Below the pieces are notes generated by a model. It was not told where the DNA came from. It did no database searches and worked only from the letters and a program-made list of their open reading frames with translations. A stretch of DNA of 64,000 bases from Capsicum annuum (lineage: Eukaryota; Streptophyta; Magnoliopsida; Solanales; Solanaceae): positions 41,169,836-41,233,835 of the forward strand of contig NC_061121.1 in assembly GCF_002878395.1 (NCBI RefSeq), written 5' to 3'. Of the stretch, positions 1-10,979 are shown piece after piece; the stretch's first letter is position 1; each line of letters opens with the position of its first letter. Position numbers and translations under genes: made by a program.

Positions 1-974
1 ACATTTTGTCAGGTAGGATTGAAGTGTTTTTTTGTCCATTTTTTGCAAATCAATCACTCTATTCTCTTTTTATTTTCTCCAACAACTCTAAAACAAATTA
101 GAAAAAGTAACCCAATTAGAAAAAGTACGATCAGTTATTTAGTGCTCTTCTGTTTCTCCTTAAGACGATGGTGTATGTCCATTTGTATATCCGAAGAGCT
201 AAAAGTTATAAAGAAATTGCGCACATTTCATGTTAAACAACTTTTATTTTGTGAAGCTTCAATGAAAATTTTCAATAATTTTTCCTTAATTGAAAGGGTA
301 TAAGAGATGGAAATTTTGTAGGATTTTCATCAAATTTCACATCTTTTTCTAAATGAACTTTCAATTTTTATTGGACTTGAATATTATTTTAATGAAGGCA
401 ACCTTTAATAAATTGATTTTTATCTTTTTTAAAGAAAAAATTTAAAAAGTACATGTATTTGTGATGGAGATATATTAAGTTTTTTCCTAATATCTAAAAT
501 CTATGTGTATCTTTTTAATTAGGTAGCAACATTTTGTTGAAATACTAGTCCATATAAGAGTGATTTTCACGCATATGTGTTGCAAGATTGAAGTATTTTT
601 TTGTTCACCTTTTGTATAGTTAAAGGGCCTACTTGTACACTCGCAAAGTTAATATCTAAAATCTATGTATATCTTTTAGTTAGGTGACAACATTTGGTTG
701 GAGTATTAATCCACGTAGGAGCAACTGAGTTTCATTCATATGTGTTTTAAGATTGAAGTATTTTTTTGTTCAGGTTTTGTATAGTTAAAAGGTCTGCTTG
801 TACACTGACAAAGTTAAGGTCATAGTTATAATTTAACATTAAGTTAAATGTCCTATTTATGAAAGTTATAAAGTTATATTTTAGGGCATCCGAATTCCCT
901 GTCAATAGCAAGGTCAGAGGATGGAAGTAACCAAACAATTCAACAACAAAAGATTCATATATTGGTTCCTACAT
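1..974. other. A+T-rich intergenic DNA without a gene
   Basis: Apart from the tandem duplication listed separately, this stretch is A+T-rich and holds no gene I can support. The first 50 bases resemble the middle of the 162-bp repeat unit found at 489-812 (shared words such as 'gattgaagt' followed by a T run and 'gttca/gtcca'), so the repeated sequence probably extends to the left of the window. Short frames here, including one of 94 codons at 19-303, have no recognisable domain and lie in low-complexity sequence. Confidence 0.5.
489..812. repeat. 162-bp tandem duplication, two diverged copies
   Basis: Copy 1 (489-650) and copy 2 (651-812) both start with 'aatatctaaaatctatgt' and continue in register through 'cacgcatatgtg/cattcatatgtg', 'ttgaagtatttttttgttca' and 'cttgtacac'. 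They differ by scattered substitutions and small indels. The source element is not recognised. Confidence 0.75.
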
Positions 975-1475
975 CACAACTAGAAATTACCCTTATGGCA
1001 ATGGTTCAAAAATCATTGTGATAGATAAAGAAATTGTTGCCATAGATGTACCACAACGGTTAGGTATGTGTGGCGTATGTGAGCGTTGGAATAGGTCTAT
1101 CGCAATGGTTATTGTGACGGTTACAGCAACTGTTGCAATAGATAGACCTATTGCAATAATTTTTTAGACCTCCTATTGGGATGCTTGATACTGTGTATAG
1201 CAATGGTTAAGAACCGTTGCAATAGACTATACTGGAACGACACAAAAATGCTGCAATAACCCTATTGCAATAATTTTCAAATATCTACTGTGACACTTAT
1301 TGGTCTTTTGCAATGATTTTAACTACCTATTGCAACTCTTTTTGACATCTATTGCAACGGTTTTCAAGTCTTTTGTAATATTTTATTGCTACCTATTGCA
1401 ACTATTATAATTAGCTATTGCTACGACTTTTACCACCTATTGCAACCACTTTAAATACCAATTGACGATTTAGAT
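975..1475. repeat. CACTA-like subterminal repeat array
   Basis: Many short motifs of the form 'ctattgcaac', 'gttgcaatag', 'accgttgcaat' and 'gcaatggtt' occur in both orientations over about 480 bp. Dense short inverted and direct motifs of this kind are typical of the subterminal regions of plant CACTA (En/Spm) transposons. The left edge, 'cacaactagaaatt' near 975, resembles a degraded CACTA terminus of the 'cactacaagaaa' type. No opposite terminus and no transposase were found, so this is at most one end of an element. A simple degenerate satellite is the alternative. Confidence 0.4.
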
Positions 1476-1519
1476 GAAATAGTCATCCTTATATTGTAAA
1501 TTAATATTTACATATATAT

Positions 1520-2544
1520 TGTAACACCCCAAGAACCTATCCCGAGACGTCACAGGGTATGTAAGGTCACACGTGGCCTCAAGCTAACCCTATAAGCCTG
1601 TCATCCCTTTTTGAACTCACTTTGACGGTAGTCATGGAAAAATAAGAAAGGATATCATATCATGGACATACTTGAGAGCAAAGATATACTGTCCTGCACA
1701 ATCAAAATACTGATATTCTATACATACTGATACTCTAGTCTGACAAAGCCTCTACTATATAAGACTGAGGAGTCATTGGGATAGATACCCAACTGACTCG
1801 TACTGAACTAAAAAAAAACAACCTTCTACTAACAAGACAAAATTATGGACATAGGTCCTTGAACCATGAGGACTCACAAACTGAAAAAGTGTAGATGAAG
1901 GTACTCAAAGATCACTGTCACTGCTGAGACTGAGCACCTGAACCTACGTAATGAGTAAAAGATAGAACACAGAAGAGTATGAGAGTCAGTACTTCGGAAT
2001 GTACTGAGTATGTGGGGGTGTATACAACATTATAAATAATATCATAAATGTGTAAGAAAATCATGCAAGCTAATAATAATGAATCTTTTCACTTGAATGA
2101 CCAGAAAAATAATTTCGATAAATCACCAGTAATAACACATGCTTCATAAATATCATAAATCATTGGACTCAACTCAAATTTCTTTGACTTGTGACTTAGA
2201 GTGACTTGGTGACTCATGAAACCTGGAATATTATGGACTTGGGAGTTTCTTATAACCAACATAAACCATGTGAGCTACATGAAGTCCAACGTTTTCCCTC
2301 CTAAGGAAGAAACCCCACATTGGTAGGAGCGTTATACTCTTGTCAGGGAGTATAAGCTCAAACTTATCTCTATGATAAAAAACTCAGCTCTTTAGCCCTC
2401 AAATCTCAATCCTAAAGAGGCACGTAGTTCTGGGGAAGTAGGATGCGCTGAACCCACACTTCTCGCTCGGTGCTAAATACTCCTTCCAGGCTTAGCTCAA
2501 AATGTGTTAGGAAATCCACCTCAATCAACTCAAGGGTCTATCAT
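1520..2544 (-). mobile_element. Left part of an old Tekay/Del-type LTR split by element B
   Basis: Starts with 'tgtaacacccc' at 1520, which on the minus strand is the CA-end of an LTR. The body matches the LTRs of element B in order but with much divergence: a 'cctcaagctaaccc' block near the end, 'actgagcacctgaacct', a tract ending in 'gtgggggtgtat', and 'cacgtagttctggggaagta'. It is interrupted at 2544 by element B and continues at 10980. The last five bases (atcat, 2540-2544) are the left target duplication of B. No polypurine tract or primer site adjoins it, so it is a solo or truncated LTR. Confidence 0.7.
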
Positions 2545-4702
2545 TATAACGCCCCGAAAAATGGGTCCCAAAGCATCACACGGTGCTTGAGGCTACGAGT
2601 AGCCCTAAGTTAACCCTTTGAACCATTTTCATTTAGTTCAACACAAATCAATGGGGTTTTCATAAATAACCCTCAAATATCAACAGATTAATTATCATCC
2701 AAGAATAAAAGAATTTTAGAAAGATAACAAACTATGACTTATTAGTCAACTCCCAACATCTATACTAGTCTGACAAGCCTCTAAGAAAATCAATAAAACC
2801 AGTAAGCCATTGAGACATGTCCCAACTCGGGAGAGTCGTCCTATCCTTGCCATTGGAGTAGGACTATCGATATCAAATCCACACAAACTAGTGATCACTA
2901 TATAAATCAGCATCAGGCTCACTCCTACGAGGGCATGTAGTTCTAAGGAAGTAAGGTCGCTTTATACCTCCGACTGGGTGCTAAAGATTTCTCCCGGACT
3001 TAGCTCAGATCATTTCAAAGGCAATCCATGACAAAACAATTTCAGTAATATATAAATATACATCGGGATCCATCATGCTTCCCATCTATCAAAATTAACC
3101 ACGTTGTGGACTTCTTTCACACTAGAGTTCAAAACAACTCCATTAAGACCAAAAGGTCAAATCATTCAAAATATCTCAAATATTCAATATCAACGTGCTT
3201 ATAACACACTTTCTCAAAAAAAATACAATTTCCAATGGGAATTCACGACTCAAATATCAAAATCATGATAAATATCGTTCAAGATTCGTGCTTTATATCT
3301 CCACACATGTAAATTCATCTTTCAAAATTATAAACATTAAGATTTCATAATAATCATTATAAGATATAGGTTCATGCTTCAAATTCAAAAAAATCAAATA
3401 AAAATCATGCCTTTGTAAAGAAAATTACTTTTGGGCACAAGAACGAAAGAGAGTTCTTGTTGAAAAACCCCACATACTTTGAATGATGAACTTTAGATTG
3501 ATACTCATTTTTGAGATGTTAATCGTGCCTTTGAATGAAGTTTCTTGGAGTTCTTGAACTAGGAACTTAGAATCTTGAATAAATTTGCAGAATTAATGAT
3601 NNNNNNNNNNNNNNNNNNNNNNNNNNNNNNNNNNNNNNNNNNNNNNNNNNNNNNNNNNNNNNNNNNNNNNNNNNNNNNNNNNNNNNNNNNNNNNNNNNNN
3701 AAAAAAATCAAATAAAAATCATGCCTTTGTAAAGAAAATTACTTTTGGGCACAAGAACGAAAGAGAGTTCTTGTTGAAAAACCCCACATACTTTGAATGA
3801 TGAACTTTAGATTGATACTCATTTTTGAGATGTTAATCGTGCCTTTGAATGAAGTTTCTTGGAGTTCTTGAACTAGGAACTTAGAATCTTGAATAAATTT
3901 GCAGAATTAATGGTGAACTTTGGAGGTTCTTGAAGTTGGATGTAGGAGCTTAAGGTAATCTTTTTGAGGGAATTTGATGAAATATAACATATAATGCTTC
4001 TAATAGGCTTTAATATAGCGTTTGGACGGATTTTGGGTGAGGGAGAATGACCAAAATGCCCCTAAAAATTAAATAATTCTCGAATTTGTCCTTTGGTGGA
4101 TTGTTTTGATAGTCTGAAGTAGATCAACCATAACGTTTTAGTCCGATATTCAAATTGGATGAAACCAATTTCATTAGAAAGAAGACTCTGATATCTTTCC
4201 ATTGATATATAGTATCTCACCCAGATTATTGTGTACAAGGAGTTATGATGATTTGAAGTTGACCTAAAAATTCACTTTTGATAGGCTGAAGTAGATCGAC
4301 CATAACTTTTTGTTCAGATAGAAAAATTAGATGAAAGTAATTTCATTGGAAAGAGGACTCACAGAGCTTTCCGTTGATATATAGTAGATCATCCAGATCC
4401 TTATGTACAAGGTGTTATAATTGTTTAAAGTTGGAGCAAAAATACGCCAGGCCTCAGTATTTTTTCCTGCACGTTTTACTGCTCACTACTATTCACGGTT
4501 CGATCGAAATGTGCATAACTCGTCACTCGGGTGTCTGTTTTGGATGATCCACATATCGTTGAAAAGATTATTCGATAATCTACACAATGGTGGTTCATAA
4601 TCTAAGACATTCCACATAGAAAAATTTATAATTCATTCTAGAAGATAAAACCCAACACGTTTACGTACAAACTTTCAGCGAAAAATTTCCTGGGGTATTA
4701 CA
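2545..4702 (-). mobile_element. 3' LTR of element B
   Basis: On the minus strand it runs from TGTAATACCCCAGG (4702) to the terminal GGGGCGTTATA (2545), where the expected CA has become TA. It contains an assembly gap at 3601-3700 with a repeated flank; without it the LTR is about 1,844 bp. Compared with the 5' LTR (2,414 bp) it lacks about 570 bp near 2829, where 'catgtcccaact' jumps straight to 'gagagtcgtcctatcc'. That deletion happened after insertion, because LTRs of one element start out identical. Confidence 0.85.
3601..3700. other. Assembly gap (100 N) with duplicated flanks
   Basis: Exactly 100 N. The 214 bases before the gap (3387-3600) recur directly after it (3701-3914) with one visible mismatch, at 3599/3913. 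This is the signature of two contigs that overlap but were joined with a placeholder gap, so the duplication is probably artificial. Confidence 0.9.
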
Positions 4703-4720
4703 TCATCCCCCTCCCTTGGA
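4703..4720 (-). promoter_or_regulatory. Polypurine tract of element B
   Basis: On the minus strand a purine run with GGGAGGGGG followed by 'atga' lies immediately before the TGTAATACCC start of the 3' LTR. This is where plus-strand DNA synthesis is primed in gypsy elements. Confidence 0.85.
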
Positions 4721-4919
4721 AACATTCGTCGTCGAATGACGCTAGACATGCAAAGATTAGATAGGGAATAGAGCATATAGCTGAAACCATTCTTTAGACT
4801 CATCCCCACATCGTTTCTCACTCCAAATGCAACATAGAATGCATAAATTCAAAAAACTACAGCTGAACACTTAATAAATGACAGTTGAACTGCTGCAACT
4901 TTTATCAAAAGTGCATGAT
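4721..4919. other. 3' untranslated segment of element B
   Basis: Non-coding DNA between the pol stop and the polypurine tract. It matches the same segment of element A (47580-47790) in words such as 'cattcgtcgtcgaatgac' (opposite strand in A). Confidence 0.7.
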
Positions 4920-5748
4920 TTAGGAAAGAACGGTACCATCGACTTGATCGGAGTTTGCAAAAAATAGGTGTGGGTACTTGGCTCGCATATCCACCTCAGC
5001 TTCCCAAGTTGCACCCTCAACAAATTGGTTTCGCCACAACACCTTGACCAAGGGAACTTCTTTGTTCCTTAGTCTTCGGATACTGAAATCAAGAATCTCA
5101 ACAGGAATCTCATCAAAAGAAAGAGTTTCTTGAATGTCAGCACTCACAGAGGAATCCACTACCACAGCATCGTTAATATGGTTTCTAAGCATGGAGACAT
5201 GGAATATTGGATGAACAGAGGACAACTCGAAAGGCAGCTCGAGCTCATAAGCTACCTTACCAACACGGCTAAGAATTTTATAAGGACCAACATAACAGGG
5301 ACTAAGCTTCCCCTTATTTCTAAATCTCTTCACCCCCCCTCATGGGTGAAATTTTCAGATACACTAGGTCACCAACTTCAAACTCAAGGTCTCTCCTTCT
5401 AACATTCGCATATGACTTTTGACGACTCTGTGCAGTTTTTAACCTTTCCCTAATCAACTTAACTTTTTCTATAGCCTCAAATATCAAATCAGGACCACTC
5501 ACAGCCACTTCACCCATCTCAAACCAACCTATGGGTGATCTACACTTCCTCCCATATAAGGCTTCAAATGGAGCCATGCCAATACTAGAGTGGAAACTGT
5601 TATTGTAAGAAAACTCTATCAACGGTAAGTGATCATCCCAACTTCCCTTAAAGTCAAGTGTACAACCTCTCAATATATCCTCTAAGGTACGAATGGTCCG
5701 CTCAGCCTGACCATCGGTCTGTGGTTGAGAAGCAGAACTCAAAAGCAC
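4920..5748 (-). pseudogene. Element B integrase C-terminal half and tail
   Basis: Two overlapping frames (5320-5748 and 4920-5333) read through the integrase after the second catalytic Asp. Visible are a GQAERTIRTLED block holding the catalytic Glu, the family motif ALYGRKCRSPIGW, the MRGG/KGKLSPCYVGPYKIL segment of the C-terminal DNA-binding region, and a tail ending in WRNQFVEGATWEAEVDMRAKYPHLF, split here by a frame change near 5325-5335 (a run of C). The tail is the chromodomain-like end known from Tekay/Del elements. Both pieces are well preserved, but the frame change breaks the product. Confidence 0.85.
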
Positions 5749-6535
5749 TTGGGTACCAAGATCCTTCTGAAAAGCTTTCCAAAATTATGAAGTGAACTGA
5801 GTACCCCTATCCGAAATGATAGACAAGGGAACTCCATGCAGTCTGACTAGCTATCGAATATACAATCTAGCATAATCCTCAGTAGTATATGAAGTATGAA
5901 TAGGCAAGAAATGAGCACACTTAGTTAACCTATCATCCATAACCCAAATAGAATCATGATGGCATCGGGAAGGAGGTAAACCAATCACGAAGTCTATAAT
6001 TATCTCTTCCCACTTCCAGGTGGGAATACTAAACTCTTGCATCATACCACCAGGTCTTTGATGTTCAACCTTAACCTGTTGGCATGTTGCACACTTAGCT
6101 ACAAACGCTGCTATATCTTTCTTCATGCCACTCCACCAATAGATTTTCCGCAAGTCTCGGTACATCTTGGTGGCACCAGGATGAATAGAATATTGCGCCC
6201 CGTGTGCTTTTGCCATAATTCTCTATCTCTGATCATCTACATTCGGGACACACAATCTACCCTGCAATCTCAACACATCATCTCCNNNNNNNNNNNNNNN
6301 NNNNNNNNNNNNNNNNNNNNNNNNNNNNNNNNNNNNNNNNNNNNNNNNNNNNNNNNNNNNNNNNNNNNNNNNNNNNNNNNNNNNNTGTTGCACACTTAGC
6401 TACAAACGCTGCTATATCTTTCTTCATGCCACTCCACCAATAGATTTTCCGCAAGTCTCGGTACATCTTGGTGGCACCAGGATGAATAGAATATTGCGCC
6501 CCGTGTGCTTTTGCCATAATTCTCTATCTCTGATC
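5749..6535 (-). pseudogene. Element B integrase zinc-binding domain and catalytic core (with gap)
   Basis: The frame at 5851-6216 contains the H-H-C-C zinc-binding region (HPGATKMYRDL, then CATCQQVK) and the first catalytic Asp in IIDFVIGLPPSR. A TAG stop interrupts the core at about 5850 (YIR-stop-LV), and another stop lies near 5785. An assembly gap at 6286-6385 duplicates the sequence that starts the domain, so the beginning of this integrase appears twice (6085-6285 and 6386-6586). In a corrected assembly the frame probably runs straight from the RNase H linker into the zinc-binding domain. Confidence 0.8.
6286..6385. other. Assembly gap (100 N) with duplicated flanks
   Basis: Exactly 100 N. 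Bases 6085-6285 recur at 6386-6586, about 201 bp with no mismatch that I could see. As with the gap at 3601, this points to an unmerged contig overlap and not to a biological duplication. Confidence 0.92.
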
Positions 6536-7829
6536 ATCTACATTCGGGACACACAATCTACCCTGCAATCTCAACACATCATCTCCCCCTTGGGAGAAAA
6601 CCTCTACTTTTTGTTCCTTGACTGACTCCTTCAATCTGACCAAACTAGCATCTAAGTATTGGTTTTCCTTCACTTCCGAAACCAAGGAGAATTCGGAACT
6701 ACTCTGAACCCCTATACTACCTTCAGCAGAGTCAAACAACCTAAACCCCAATCTAGCCAAACGATGTACATCACTAGCCAACTCTTTCTTACCTTCTACC
6801 AAATAGGAAACACTACCCATAGACACTCTACTTAGGACATCCGCCACAATATTGGCCTTGCCCGAATGGTACAGCACACTCATATCATAGTCCTTTAACA
6901 ATTCTAACCATCGTCTCTATCTAACCATCGTCTCTATCTAAGATTCAATTCTTTCTAGTAAACACATACTACAGACTCTTATGATCAGTGAAAACATCAA
7001 CATGGACACCATACAAATAGTGTCTTCAGATTTTCAAAGCAAACACAACAGCAGCCAACTCAAGGTCATGGGTGGGGTAATTTTTCTCATGGGGTTTCAA
7101 CTATCTAGAAGCATAAGCTATTACCTTACCCTTCTGCCTCAATACCCAACCCAACCCAACACTCGAAGCATCACAGTACACCACAAAACCATCAACACCA
7201 TCAGGCAAAGTTAAAATAGTGGCTAAAGTGAGTCAATTCTTCAACTCCTGAAAACTCTTCTCACAAGATTCGGACCACAAGAACTTCACTTTTTTTTGGG
7301 TCAACCGAGTCATAGGAGACTCTATACAAGAGAAACTCTCAACAAAATGGCGGTAATATCCAGCTAAACCTAAGAAACTTTGGATATCAATCAGAGAAAT
7401 AGGTATAGGCTAATTTCTAACAGCTTCGGTCTTTTGGGGATCAACTCTAATACCCTCGGAAGAAATGATATAACCCAGAAAAGTAACTGACCTTAGCCAA
7501 AACTCACACTTACTAAACTTGGCAATTAACTTGTAATCTCTAAGGGTTTGCAAGACATTTCAGAGATGATTAGAATATTCATCCTCACTACGGGAGTACA
7601 CCAGTATATCATTGATAAACAATATGACAAATATATCCAGATATGGTCTAGACACTAGATTCATAAGGTCCATGAAAGCTGCTGGGGAATTAGTTAACCT
7701 GAAAGACATAACAAGAAACTCAAAATGGCCATAACGAGTTTGGAAAGCGATTTTCAGGATATCACACTCCCTAATTTTGAGTTGATGATAGCCGGAATGA
7801 AGGTTTATCTTCGATAAATAACTTGCACC
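6524..7829 (-). pseudogene. Element B RT (second half), RNase H and linker, decayed
   Basis: Minus-strand pieces can be aligned with element A across this stretch. The RNase H part includes the end motif VLSRVSMGS (6524-6901), and the upstream frames carry words for a [12 protein letters not shown] and SRQLK-like block. At about 7600-7625 the RT catalytic motif reads FINDILVYS; element A has FIDDILVYS, so the first of the paired aspartates has become Asn. A TGA stop follows at the HL codon pair (about 7568-7573), and the same stop exists in element A. A short tandem duplication of 'ctaaccatcgtctctat' lies at 6905-6940. Confidence 0.75.
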
Positions 7830-8300
7830 TTACGATTGGTCAAACAAATCATCTATTCTCGGAAGGGGGTATTTATTTTTGACAGTGACTTTATTTAGTT
7901 GGCGGTAATCAATGCACATAAGTAAAGAGCCATCTTTCCCTCTCACAAAAAACACAGGAGCACCCCAAGGAGAAATACTGGGCCTTATGAAACCCTTATC
8001 TAGTAGATCTTTGAGTTGCTCTTTCAACTCCTTAAGTTCTGCAGGGGCCATAAGGTAAGGAGGAATAGAAATGGGCTAAGTATCGGGAAGAAGATCTATT
8101 CCAAACTTTATCTCTCTATCAGGAGGTATCCCTGGGAGATAATCCAGAAAGACATCAGAAAACTCATTGACGACGTTAATAGACTGAAGAGTTGGAGTCT
8201 CAGACTTAGTGTCGTTGACTCTCACCAAATGGTAAATACACCTTTTGGAAATAAGATTTCTAGCTTTGAGGTAAGAGATAAAATGACTCTTGGGTGACAC
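7830..8300 (-). pseudogene. Element B RT N-terminal part and protease-RT spacer
   Basis: The frame at 7830-8051 begins [12 protein letters not shown] and holds the [16 protein letters not shown] and [20 protein letters not shown] blocks, which are RT motifs of gypsy elements. The frame at 8076-8300 holds the region just before RT (HFISYLKARNLIS, FSDVFLDYLPGIPPDREI). A stop separates the two. The protease that should precede this segment is absent: the sequence passes directly into the start of gag at about 8310-8325. Confidence 0.85.
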
Positions 8301-8543
8301 AGAATTCCCAGACCATCATTATTTATTCTCGCTCAATGTGGAGGCATATTTCTGAAAGAGGAGAACATGACTTAATAGCAGAAAGAGACACTTTAAGCAT
8401 GATAGACTTCTGAAAGAAAGAATCACACTTTTTCCTAAAATGTCTTGTAGCCTCTTGCTCATAGATGTGGCGCGCTACACACCGATGATCAAGACTCTAC
8501 TTAACGCAGCTTGTCAGACTCCCTAGGACACCTTAAAATCTTA
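8301..8543 (-). pseudogene. Element B leader and truncated gag start
   Basis: On the minus strand the leader runs from the primer site to an ATG near 8344. The frame reads Met-Pro-Pro-His and then TGA at codon 5. A few codons later the sequence jumps to the protease-RT spacer, so about the whole of capsid, zinc knuckle and protease is missing. Element A has the same start, the same TGA at codon 5 and the same junction. Confidence 0.75.
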
Positions 8544-8556
8544 GGCTCTGATACCA
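8544..8556 (-). promoter_or_regulatory. Primer-binding site of element B (initiator tRNA-Met)
   Basis: On the minus strand TGGTATCAGAGCC follows the LTR end by four bases (aact). It complements the 3' end of plant initiator methionine tRNA, the usual primer of these elements, and is intact. Confidence 0.92.
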
Positions 8557-8560
8557 AGTT

Positions 8561-10974
8561 TGTAATGCCTCAAAAAACAGGTCACGGAGCATCACACAGT
8601 GCTTGAGGCTACGAGTAGCCCCAAGCTAACCCTTGGAGCCATTTTCATTCAGTTCAACACAAATCAACGGGGTTTCCATAAATAATCCTTAAATATCAAT
8701 AGAGTAATCATCATCCAAGAATAAAAGAATTTCAGAAAGATAAAAAAATATAACTTATTAGTCAACTCCCAACATCTATACTAGTCTGACAAGCCTCTAA
8801 GAAAATCAATAAAACCAGCGAGCCATTGAGACATGCCCCAACTGACTCATACTCAATTATCAAATGTAAACAATTCCGTGAAACCAACATCAAACATCAT
8901 GTCCTCGGAACATGAGGACTCACCACAGCAGAGGATGTATAATAGCATGCCAAAAGAATCACTGCCGAACCTAAAACTAAGCACCTGAACCTATATTCTG
9001 AGAAAATGGAGCCCACATCCAAAGATGTGGGTCAGTAACATGGAAAGGAACAGAGTATATGTGGGTGTATGCTGTTTTATAAACATCATCATCATAAATA
9101 TTTATAAGAAATATGCAGAATGTATGAAAGACTCACATAGCCAGAAGAAAATCATCATAATCATGAGAGCATGAAATAAGTACAATAACACATGTTAGTC
9201 ATCATATAATTTGTCAATCACTTTTAGTTCATCAAGAATATCAATTCTCATAATGTAAATATCATTTAAATATTTTAAAAGAATAAATTTTACAATTCCA
9301 CTTTCAAATCACTTCACCATTCACCATAGACACAAGAAAACACACACACACTGGGAGATCCTATAACCAACATAAACCATCTGAGCTACATAGAGTCCAA
9401 TGTACAACCCACGTTGGGTAGAGCCGTCCTATCCTTGCCATCGGAGTAGGACTATTGATATCAAATCCACATAAACTAGTGATCACTATATAAATAAGCC
9501 TCAGGCTCACTCCTACGGTGGCACGTAGTTCCAGGGAAGTAAGATCGCTTTATACCTCCCACTCGGTGCTAAGATTTCTCCCGGACTTAGCTCAGATCAT
9601 TTCAAAGACAATCCATAGTAAAATAATTTCTATGATATATAAATATACATCGGGAGCCATCATGCTTCCCATCTATAAGAATCAACCACGTTGTGGATTT
9701 CTTTCACACTCGAGTTCAAAATAATTCCATTAAGACCAAAAGGTCAAATCATTCAAAATATATCAAATATTCAACATCAACGTGCTTATAATACACACTT
9801 TCTTAAAAGAACACAATTTCCAATGGGGATTCACGACCCAAATATCTAAATCATGATAAATATCCTTCAAGATTCATGCTTTATATCTCCACACATGTAA
9901 ATTCATCTTTCAAAATCATAAACATCAAAATTTCATAATAATCATCATAAGATATAGGTTCATGCTTCAAATTCATAAAAATCAAATAAAAATCATGACT
10001 TTGTAAAGAAAATTACTTTTGGGCACAAGAACGAAAGAGATTTCTTGTTGAAAAACCCCACACACCTTGAATGATGAACTTTAGATTGATACTCATTTTT
10101 GAGATATTAATCGTGCCTTTGAATGATGGTTCTTGGAGTTCTTGAACTAGGAACTTGGAATCTTGAATAAATTTGCAGAATTAATGGTGAACTTTGGATG
10201 TTCTTGAAGTTGGATGTAGGAGCTTAGAGTTTTCCTTTTGAGGGAATTTAATGAAATATAACATATAATGCTTCAATAGACTTTAATATAGGGTTAGGAC
10301 GGATTTTGAATGAGGGGAATGACCAAAACGCCCCTAAAAATTAAATAATTCTCGAATCTGTCCTTTGGTGGACTGTTTTGATAGTCTGAAGTAGATCAAC
10401 TATAATGTTTTACTTCGCTATCCAAATTGGATGAAACTAATTTCATTAGAAATAGAACTCTCATATCTTTTTGTTGATATATAGTATCTCACCCAAATCA
10501 TTATGTACGAGGAGTTATGATCGTTTGAAGTTGACCCAAAAATTCTTTTTTGATAAGCTGAAGTAGAACAACCATAACTTTTTGCTCCGATAGACAAATT
10601 GGATGAAATCAATTTCATTGGAAAGAGAACTTGCAGAGCTTTTCTTTGATATATATTACATCACCCATATCATTATGTACAAGGAGTTATGATCGTTTAA
10701 AGTTGGAGCAAAAATACATCAGGCCTCAGTACTTTTTCCTGCACGTTTTACTGTTCACTACTATTCACGGTTCGATCAGAATTTTCATAACTCGTCGCTC
10801 GGGTGTCCATTTTGGATGATCCACATATCGTTGAAAATCTTATTCTATACTCTATGCAATGGTGGGTCATAATAAAAGACATTTCTCACGGAAAAATTTA
10901 TAATTCATTCTAGAAGATAGAACCCAACACGTTTACGCACAAAATTTCAACGAAAAATTTCTCGGGGTATTACA
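8561..10974 (-). mobile_element. 5' LTR of element B
   Basis: 2,414 bp, TG...CA on the minus strand: TGTAATACCCCGAG at 10974 down to GAGGCATTACA at 8561. It contains the full set of segments found in the element A LTRs. The right flank is the target duplication atcat (10975-10979). Confidence 0.9.
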
Positions 10975-10979
10975 ATCAT

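Larger units (their letters stand above)
2545..10974 (-). mobile_element. Element B: full-length but defective Tekay/Del-like gypsy element
   Basis: The element lies on the minus strand and has a complete set of structural marks: 5' LTR 8561-10974, primer site 8544-8556, decayed pol 8300-4920, polypurine tract 4720-4703 and 3' LTR 4702-2545. A perfect 5-bp target duplication, atcat, flanks it at 2540-2544 and 10975-10979. Most of gag and the protease are missing; the junction is at about 8305-8325 and is the same as in element A. Two N gaps with duplicated flanks inflate the length by about 615 bases. LTR type and RT/integrase motifs place it with Tekay/Del chromoviruses (inference). Confidence 0.9.

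Noticed and set aside
19..303. 94-codon plus-strand frame
   Set aside because: No domain, low-complexity Phe/Leu/Ser-rich product, lies in repeat-like A+T-rich DNA.
3387..3914. True 214-bp direct repeat
   Set aside because: It abuts an exact 100-N gap on both sides and the same pattern is seen at the second gap; contig overlap is the simpler explanation.
5130..5402. 90-codon plus-strand frame
   Set aside because: Antisense shadow of the element B integrase.
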